The notes under the pieces were generated by a model. The model was not told the DNA's origin and ran no database searches. It was given only the letters and a program-made list of their open reading frames with translations. From Fragum whitleyi (Eukaryota; Mollusca; Bivalvia; Cardiida; Cardiidae): a DNA stretch of 64,000 bases. Position numbers and translations under genes: made by a program. This document shows, piece after piece, positions 57,653 to 64,000 of this stretch (its first letter is position 1; each line of letters begins with the position of its first letter). Where the stretch lies: contig OX411552.1 in NCBI GenBank assembly GCA_948146395.1, positions 48,185,058-48,249,057 of the forward strand. Direction: 5' to 3'.

Positions 57653-60600
57653 CTGAATATATTATTTAGATAATAAAAAAAGAGCATCATCTGAGGGTGT
57701 CCACGCCCGACTGTTGGGTGCATGAGCAGGCGTCGACTAGTTGAATCGGGCATTTTGAAATTAAATACACAGGAATGTATAAATGCAAACTCTGGAATCA
57801 AAGTTAGCAACATCATGACATTGACAAGATGAGTGATTTTGAATGATTTTGGAATGACATTGAATGAGTGTGTGGAGCAATTTTTGAGTGAAGTTAAAGG
57901 GGGGTAATCCAATATCGCAAATGTTGTTCAGGATGAACAAAATTAGCGATATTTTTACCATAAGATATGCATCGAATTTCTATAAATAGCTTCCTATTTC
58001 CTCAAGAACCTATCGGACGCTAACAAGTTTTTTTTTTAGATTTATTTATTTTGGACGATGTTGTTGATTGTCTAGTTTTCAGTGAATTTGGAACGTTTTT
58101 GAATATTTTGAGTGAGTGCTTGTAATTAATGAATGGAGAGCTGCTCGAGTGATTTCGAATGGTTTTGATCGAGATGAATGTCAATTTCACGGTGTTGTTA
58201 ACTGTAGTCAGTCTATCACATGCTAAAAGTTTCGACCTCGTCAGTTTATACTGCAATGTGTTCAGGATGTAAAAGCGTTTCGCGAGCGCTTTGGGATGAC
58301 ACCTTGCTTTGCACGTGCACATACGTGCAAAGCGAGGTATCATTTAGGAAGATCTTCGCTAACGTTTTCATCCTGAACGCAGGGCTGGTGTGACTGCGAA
58401 TATCGGCGAGTAACCTCACGATGTGACTAGCAAACAAATATGGCGGTTAATTATCTGACCGATCATAAGGAGAGTCGCGTATTTTTTTGTATTGTTTTTG
58501 CAGTTTTATCGTCTAGAAAACATTTTTTTTTTTCATATAGTCAAACTTCGATAATTGTAAACGCGGTAAAAAGCGATTTATCCAGGACTAGGGATGGCTA
58601 TAATTGCATTAAGGTAGTGGAATCGTAAATGTTCCGCAACATTTCGGAACTCATTCGTGGTCTTTTACAATGTTGACCGAGGTTTCCTAATGGAAATCAT
58701 TAGGAAACCTCGGTTAACACTGTAAAATTCCATTATTTCCAAAATGTTGCGGATCTATTATGGGTCCACTACCTTAAGTTCAACAATGTTTTTTGCGGGT
58801 TTTGATGGAGTTTAACTTTACTTCGAGTCACTTTTGATGCCTAGCTACCTGTCATTTTAGGAAAGCGCTTGCTTGTTCAAGATAGACTTCTTGCGCCAAA
58901 ACTTTTCTTGCTGCGCTTTCGTAAGCTGATAATTCAGTGCTGATAAGCTTTTTTGTGTGGAAAATAACATTTTTTTCACACTTTGACTTGTAAAGGTATT
59001 TTCTACCGCATACAGTTGGTAACATCGTGCAATTGACATTTATCCCGATTTGAATCAATCCAAATCTCAGCACCCCATTCATTCATTCCAAACACTTTCT
59101 CGTGTCATTCAAAAACGCTCTCAAATCGAGCAGAAACATTTCAAAATCGTTCAAAACGATCGACATTTAATTACAATCGATAAACCCTTTCCTTGTTTTA
59201 TTGGCTGGTATGGGGTTTAAGACATTCGGAACATCACTCGGCCATTTCCGTAAACTGCAACAGACCTCGGATGTATGTAAGGCGGATTGGTATGTAACAA
59301 AATCGTGCATTTCGTTAGGCGAAAACAGTGTAAGAAAAACTAGCACTGTAGATTTATATCTTTTAGAGTAAATAACGGCTGAAAAATCTTAATTTTTGAG
59401 AATGACGAATCATTCTCAAAATTTAAGATTTTTCAAGCCGTTGTTTAAGAATCTAATTTATATCAGGATTCGATGGTTCCACGTGAATGACTGAAACGAA
59501 GAGCGTTAGCGACGTCGAATGTTTTCACTCACAGTTTCGAGGGCTAACGCCATTTTAACTGACGTCATCGAGTTTTTACAAGGTTTTCCCGTTATTTTTA
59601 AAAATAGTCCGTCTATGTACATCCGAGGTTGATCGTGAGATTGGCCGAGTGGTGTTCCGAATGGGGTGACAAACAAACGCCAAAGGGCGTTTAAAAAGGG
59701 GGAACTGAAATTTCAATAATTGACGATGTTGGATTACCCCCTTAATTACAACTCCCACTCATTCCGTTTCATTCAAAAATCAATCACCTTATCATTGATT
59801 TCATGAGGTTGTTTTAAAACTGTATACGCGGAATTTTTTTATTTCGGCAAAAATATAGTTATCAAATAGGGAAATCAAAAATTCATCAGGTAAAGTGAGA
59901 GAGCATGAAGTAGTAAATACTTACCTTGAGAATAAGGTCTGGAACCGCATAAGTGAGGTGCTTATTGTCCGTAATACATACCCAACCAAGTCGAACAAAC
60001 GATTTCAGCTTTACTTAAGACTTTAAGAGGTCAATTACTTGATGCGTAACTGTGTTAATACAACACACCTTACCTACAACTTTTTATGATTGTTTGCTAT
60101 CTCTTTCATACCAAGTTTTCAAAACATACCTTCATCCACTATTATTTATTTATAAAGCCATGTAACACTTTTAACAACATAAAAACTAGCAAACTTAGAT
60201 AAGTTTGCTAGTTTGATGTCGTTAACAGTGTTACGTGGCTTTAGAGCAACATGATTTACCTATTGTATACTGGAAAGAGTAAACGCCACTTATTGGAGCG
60301 GTAAAGACTCCCGTTGTTGGATTATAGCCATCTCCGTCGTTCAATAGCACGCGATCGAAAACAATCGTCTGGCTTTTGGCCAAGCCTCCCAAAGATCGAC
60401 TGAGAAAGGTCGAAAAGGCTACCCCGACACGTATTCCTGAAGAGAAAGTCAAAATGGACAAAAGTAATATTTCAAATAATCATCTCCCTAGCGAACTCTT
60501 TGGCGAAAGGAAAAAAGTAAGCGGTATACAGTTAATAACATCGATTTCAAGCCTTCCAAAGATCGACTGAGAAAGGTCGAAAAGGCTACTCCGACGCGTA

Positions 60601-61754
60601 TTCCTGAAAAAAAAAAAAACACGTCAAAATGGACAAAAATAATATTTCAAATTATTATCTCCCTTGCGAACTCTTCGGCGAAAGGAAAAAAAAATAAGCG
60701 GTATACAGTTAATAACATCGAATTCAAGCCTTCCAAAGATCGACTGAGAAAGGTTGAAAAGGCTACTCCGACACGTATTCCTGAAAAGAGTCAAAATGTA
60801 CTAAAATAATATTTCAAATAATTATCTCCCTTGCGAACTCTCCGGCGAAAGGAAAACAATAAGCGGTATACAATTAATAACATCGAATTCAAATTCATTA
60901 ATAGATTTAAAAACAATCCAGTTATAGGAGTGTCACCAAGAACATACATAGAACAAACGTACTAGTCAGTACTTTTATCAAATAGGTATAAATCAGGTGG
61001 TTATATAATCTATGAACTGATATTAAATACCTGCATAGGTTACATATCGAGAGCCAGAGTCAAATTCTGATTCTGAAATTCCAAATCATCGCAACCAGAG
61101 CTTTAAGAAAGCCATCATTGCTACGCTTCAAAATCACAATGACAATGTTTGCCCAAAGTTAACCATTATTACTATTATCAATTAAATGGTAACTATGACC
61201 AATTATAAAGGTAACGCTTACCCTAAAACCATGCATATCTTCGAATATGTCTGCTTCAATTATAAGTTTATAAACAAAAATATATATAAAAATATATATT
61301 TTTAATCTAAGACTTGTCCAGTCCTAAAGAAATCGCAGAATGGTAAAATCACATTAAGGTTTTCCCCGGGAATATGTCATTTAATTACCGACTTATGACA
61401 AATGCCACCACTCGCTTTCGGCTCGTGCGACATCATTTTTCAAAAAAGGCCGGAGAAAAACGCAATGTGACCTTGCAAAAAAGCCCAAACGTATTCAAAT
61501 AATTTAAAGATAGCGATTTCAAAGTTATGAGCAAAGTAAACTGAAAAAGTATAGAAAAACACGCTGTAAATCTTACCTAAAATCTCATTCCCCATTCCAT
61601 TGCTAAATGTATTCGCCAGTCTATTGGCGTTCACAATTTGAGACCCTTGTCCTTGGAACAATAGTTTGCCGAGACTACTTTGTAGGCTTTTGCCCACACA
61701 TAGGTAGCCAAACAAAATGTAACTTACAAAAGCTGATTTAAACAATTGAGCCAT
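57417..61754 (-). CDS. C1q-domain secreted protein, complete 3-exon gene
   Basis: Exons 61577-61754, 60260-60436 and 57417-57652 total 591 nt, or 196 residues, with every junction GT-AG and phase 1. Residues 1-22 are a signal peptide (MAQLFKSAFVSYILFGYLCVG). A short linker of about 37 residues follows, then one C1q domain: GIRVGVAFSTFLSRSLGG, FDRVLLNDGDGYNPTTGVF, TAPISGVYSFQYT, VILRVSKGQKVKLQY, STLSGFLHYI. Without a coiled coil, it is a short secreted C1q protein (often called ghC1q), likely a soluble trimeric binding protein in haemolymph or mucus. Same strand and exon plan as gene A, so a local duplicate. Extra partial copies of the middle exon lie in intron 1. Confidence 0.88.
57801..58205. 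mobile_element. MITE, ACAGTTA...GTGAAATTGACA family, copy 3
   Basis: Left AAGTTAGCAACATCATGACA, right TGTCAATTTCACGGTGTTGT then TAACTGT. Subterminal GAATGAGTGTGTGGAGC is shared with copy 2. Confidence 0.7.
58256..58385. mobile_element. Foldback element, GCTTTGCA...GTGCAAAGC family, copy 2
   Basis: The arms start GTGTTCAGGATGTAAAAGCG and its inverse; the centre is CTTGCTTTGCACGTGCAC and partner. Same family as 48778-48916. Confidence 0.7.
58610..58775. mobile_element. Foldback MITE, AAGGTAGTGGACC family, copy 3
   Basis: 166-bp palindrome; the centre GAGGTTTCCTAATGG/AAATCATTAGGAAACCTC is nearly perfect. Confidence 0.82.
59012..59823. mobile_element. MITE, ACAGTTA...GTGAAATTGACA family, copy 4 with inner palindrome
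   Basis: Left ACAGTTGGTAACATCGTGCA, right GATTTCATGAGGTTGTTTTA then AAACTGT. It is longer (812 bp) than the other copies; a hairpin AACGGCTGAAAAATCTTAA with its inverse at 59374-59442 and surrounding sequence look inserted. Confidence 0.55.
59824..60152 (-). other. Intron sequence of C1q gene B
   Basis: AT-rich, no feature recognised. Confidence 0.5.
60153..60242. repeat. 90-bp hairpin next to a C1q splice donor
   Basis: The arms AAAGCCATGTAACACTTTTA and AACTAGCAAACTTA with their inverse close on a 3-4 nt loop. It lies in intron 2 of C1q gene B, 18 nt from the 5' splice site. Confidence 0.8.
60260..60436 (-). CDS. C1q gene B, first C1q exon
   Basis: 177 nt, acceptor CTCTTCAG, donor ATAG|GTAAAT. 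Carries the first half of the C1q jelly-roll with the invariant-type TGVFTAPISGVYSF. A 90-bp hairpin begins 18 nt beyond its donor. Confidence 0.92.
60384..60892. repeat. Three tandem copies of the C1q exon 5' part
   Basis: Units start GCCTTCCAAAGATCGACTGA at 60384, 60551 and 60728 (167, 177 and 165 bp). On the minus strand each unit holds a splice acceptor, then about 52 nt of the first C1q exon (GIRVGVAFSTFLSRSLGG-like). Only the first unit continues into the full exon. The others are truncated decoys or remnants of a duplication. Confidence 0.85.
60893..61576 (-). other. Intron 1 of C1q gene B, upstream part
   Basis: AT-rich, with a TATATATAAAAATATATATT run near 61280. No other feature recognised. 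Confidence 0.5.
61577..61754 (-). CDS. C1q gene B, exon 1 (signal peptide)
   Basis: 59 codons plus one base, ending TTTTAG|GTAAGA. Signal peptide, then QGQGSQIVNANRLANTFSNG. Confidence 0.8.
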
Positions 61755-62476
61755 CTTACTCGACCGACTCCAGTAAAGTCAAAGCTAGACAGTAATACCC
61801 TGTATTTATATAATCTAAAGCTTATGACTAAAATCTGTTGGTGAAATAAAAGACAAATAAGTATTGTATATAAATTGACCAGCCCTTTATCAAAATATGT
61901 AACCAATAAAGAAACAAGAATTTGTAAAATCTTAGATTTTTCAACAAGTACTGCCTTGTGTGAATTTATAAAATTCGCAAGAAGGCGGTACTTACTACAA
62001 TATATATTAATGAGATTCCGAACTAAGGCGTTTGCCCCAATTTCCCCTACTTGGAAAACTTCCTTTTAAAACAAGCCTTTCGTATACAGGTTATAACGGC
62101 GATTTTAACTGGGCTGTGCATTTAATTGTGATATTTAGTTATTTACATAAGACTAGTCACGCGAAACGGGGTAATCTGGGCAGTCAGAAATATATTTGAA
62201 AAAAATTGATTCCAAGAGAGAAGTCAATTTGAGATCTCATTCCAAAAATATTTACATGATTAAGCTAAATTCAGAAAATACGTTAAAGCGAGATTATTCG
62301 ATCCGATTCAGCCTACTAAGTCATAAACTACTTCTGGTTTCATTTCAATAAGAATTTATCCTTCTTATGCTGTTCAAAGCATTTTCTTTTAAACAGACAG
62401 TATAGCCTACGATCAGTCTGCACAGGCGTGCTGTCTGCTCTTAACCTTCACAATACTTGCTCTCAACTTAATTAAT
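61755..62476. other. Intergenic upstream of C1q gene B
   Basis: Should include the promoter of gene B, but no clear TATA or initiator could be assigned. A relic of the GTCACGCGAAA family lies at 62150-62200 and a GACAGTATAGCC/GTCTGCACAGG relic at 62395-62440. Confidence 0.4.
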
Positions 62477-62640
62477 TAAGGTAGTGTATCCAAAAGGTTA
62501 TGCAACGTTTCAGAAGTATTGAACTTTAACAGTGTTAACCGAGGTTTCCTAATGATTTTTCATTAGGAAACCTTGGTCAACATCGTAAACGATCATGAGT
62601 TTCGAAATGTTGTGGCACTATTACGGGTCCACTGCCTTAA
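62477..62640. mobile_element. Foldback MITE, AAGGTAGTGGACC family, copy 4
   Basis: 164-bp palindrome, left TAAGGTAGTGTATCC, right GGGTCCACTGCCTTAA, centre CCGAGGTTTCCTAATGA and inverse. Confidence 0.8.
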
Positions 62641-64000
62641 GGTTATAAAACCAGCATGACTGACTTAATTAAGAATTAATTGCCAACAATTTTAATTTGT
62701 TATGAAATAGTGTTCCTGCACCCTGTCTGATAAGTCATATCGACGCATCTTAATTTTGCCTGACCCGCCACACAAACAAGAGACTACAAGGAATTCAGTC
62801 AAATCTAAATAAAAGAAGTCAGAGTGCTATTTTGAGTTGGTGTTTAGAACACAAAGCAATAAAAAAAGGGTAGAATAGAAAAAAGATCGGTTATGAGGTT
62901 TCATTTGAGACAAGCTTAACCGAGTCTAGAATCGAAATGTTTTTGATCGAGTCGTGGCGAGAATGATAACTTTTCTTTTCTAGACGAGGATAAGATAGGT
63001 TTGTTTCAAATAAAATCGAGTAACAGATTCTTTTTCTCACATTAACGACATTTTGTATGAAAAATACCAACTTTTGAAACGCTCTGTTTAAGAACACCAC
63101 GTAAACGTTCGCTATGTGACGTCGTTGTGCCGCTATTTAGAATGTGATCCTACACATGTATACATTAGACGTAGAGAATAGATGGTTGGTGACTTGAGAT
63201 GGAAACGTTTATCGGACAAGGCGTAGGAATTTTATCTGTTGAGCCGGATTATAAATTAATATGATCCGGATTTACAACACCGACTGCTAACCTAGAGGTG
63301 ATTGGGGAGGATGAGTTGGGATGATCGCCTAAGGCTAAATGACTGGATAATTGTAAGAATTTCTGATGCTTTAGTAAGAAAGTTTTTAACAAAAGATTTT
63401 AAGGACACATAAACGACACTAACGTATCTTTATGATTGAGAAGATGTGAATTGGCTGATTTTATAGTCAATCGCCAGCCATTTCTACCGTCCATTTTATT
63501 CTTAAGATTTGTTGTCATGCAGCCAAAAGCAAAACTCAATTCAATGTTGTTTCACTTAATCAGAGGATGGACAAATATTGAGATCAGATGCAAAGCTACT
63601 GTCTCCGAAATACTCATCGGTCGAATAAAATCTTCGTAGATCCATGCAGATAATTTTTTAGAAATCCTGGCAATGATCGAGGTTGCATGTAAACACACAA
63701 GTTAAGCTTTGTCACAATTTTGTAGATTACTATATCAGTCACGTACTACGTCATCGATGTTGTCCCGATTTGATTTTTAAAAATAAGGGAATCAAGTGAA
63801 ACATTTTTGACAGAAATCGACACGCAAAATTTAAAGTCAAGAAGGGCTTAGGAGGACTCTTTTTCTGACCTTACTGCCGAAAAGAAGATCCAGAAGGTAA
63901 CGTGACCAAGTCACATGATAAAAATGTCACGTGATCAAATGACCTGATATCAACAGGTTTATCATACCCCCTTTTATCAGGCAGTATTTATAGCTAGTGA
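62641..64000. other. Intergenic right end; nothing recognised
   Basis: A relic CTGACCCGCCACACAAACAA lies near 62759. Near 63900-63945 are TCACATGA and TCACGTGATC words forming small inverted repeats. No gene, RNA or long repeat is supported. Confidence 0.4.

Overview
The window looks like nuclear DNA of a bivalve mollusc. It is AT-rich, intron-containing and full of small mobile elements. It carries short split C1q-domain genes, which are strongly expanded in bivalves, a tRNA-derived SINE with a Meta-type core, and minisatellite-bearing Helentron/Helitron-like elements of a kind common in mollusc genomes. The species cannot be fixed from the sequence alone.

Layout. (1) 1-33.4 kb, minus strand: a dynein roadblock light-chain locus. 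One complete gene has four exons at 33352-33354, 21745-21820, 20392-20559 and 19680-19726, giving 97 residues. A second last exon that fits the same splice phase lies at 13859-13905. A second gene copy starts at 4994 (exon 1) and 2190-2115 (exon 2) and runs off the left edge. The long introns hold SINEs, MITEs, two minisatellite-bearing Helentron-like elements (15.3-16.5 and 17.4-19.4 kb) and an 8.9-kb Ty3/Gypsy element (23304-32191) whose two 806-bp LTRs look identical. (2) An intronless plus-strand gene of unknown function sits at 8452-9525. Its broken, inverted paralogue is at 45566-46643. (3) 33.5-46 kb is mostly transposons: a DNA element with motif-repeat ends, a decayed RT/RNase H LINE, a 2.5-kb inverted-repeat element, and a LINE with an apparently intact 1,050-residue endonuclease/reverse-transcriptase ORF. 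(4) 46.7-50.5 kb is intergenic and full of foldback elements. (5) 50.5-61.8 kb, minus strand: two secreted C1q-domain genes. One (57417-61754) has an open frame of 196 residues over three exons. The other (50522-55812) has a coiled-coil stalk but shows a one-base frame break in its last exon. (6) 61.8-64 kb is intergenic.

How the genes relate. The roadblock genes encode a cargo-linking dynein subunit and are housekeeping in nature; the complete copy has an NRF-1-like site just upstream of exon 1. The C1q pair probably arose by local duplication and would make soluble recognition proteins. Nothing suggests a joint pathway between these genes.

The most notable feature is the set of small inverted-repeat elements. 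At least ten families occur here, several with 2-4 copies. Four larger elements share an unusual design: inverted arrays of one short motif at both ends, with a different motif in each element. No complete canonical tRNA, rRNA gene or CRISPR was found.
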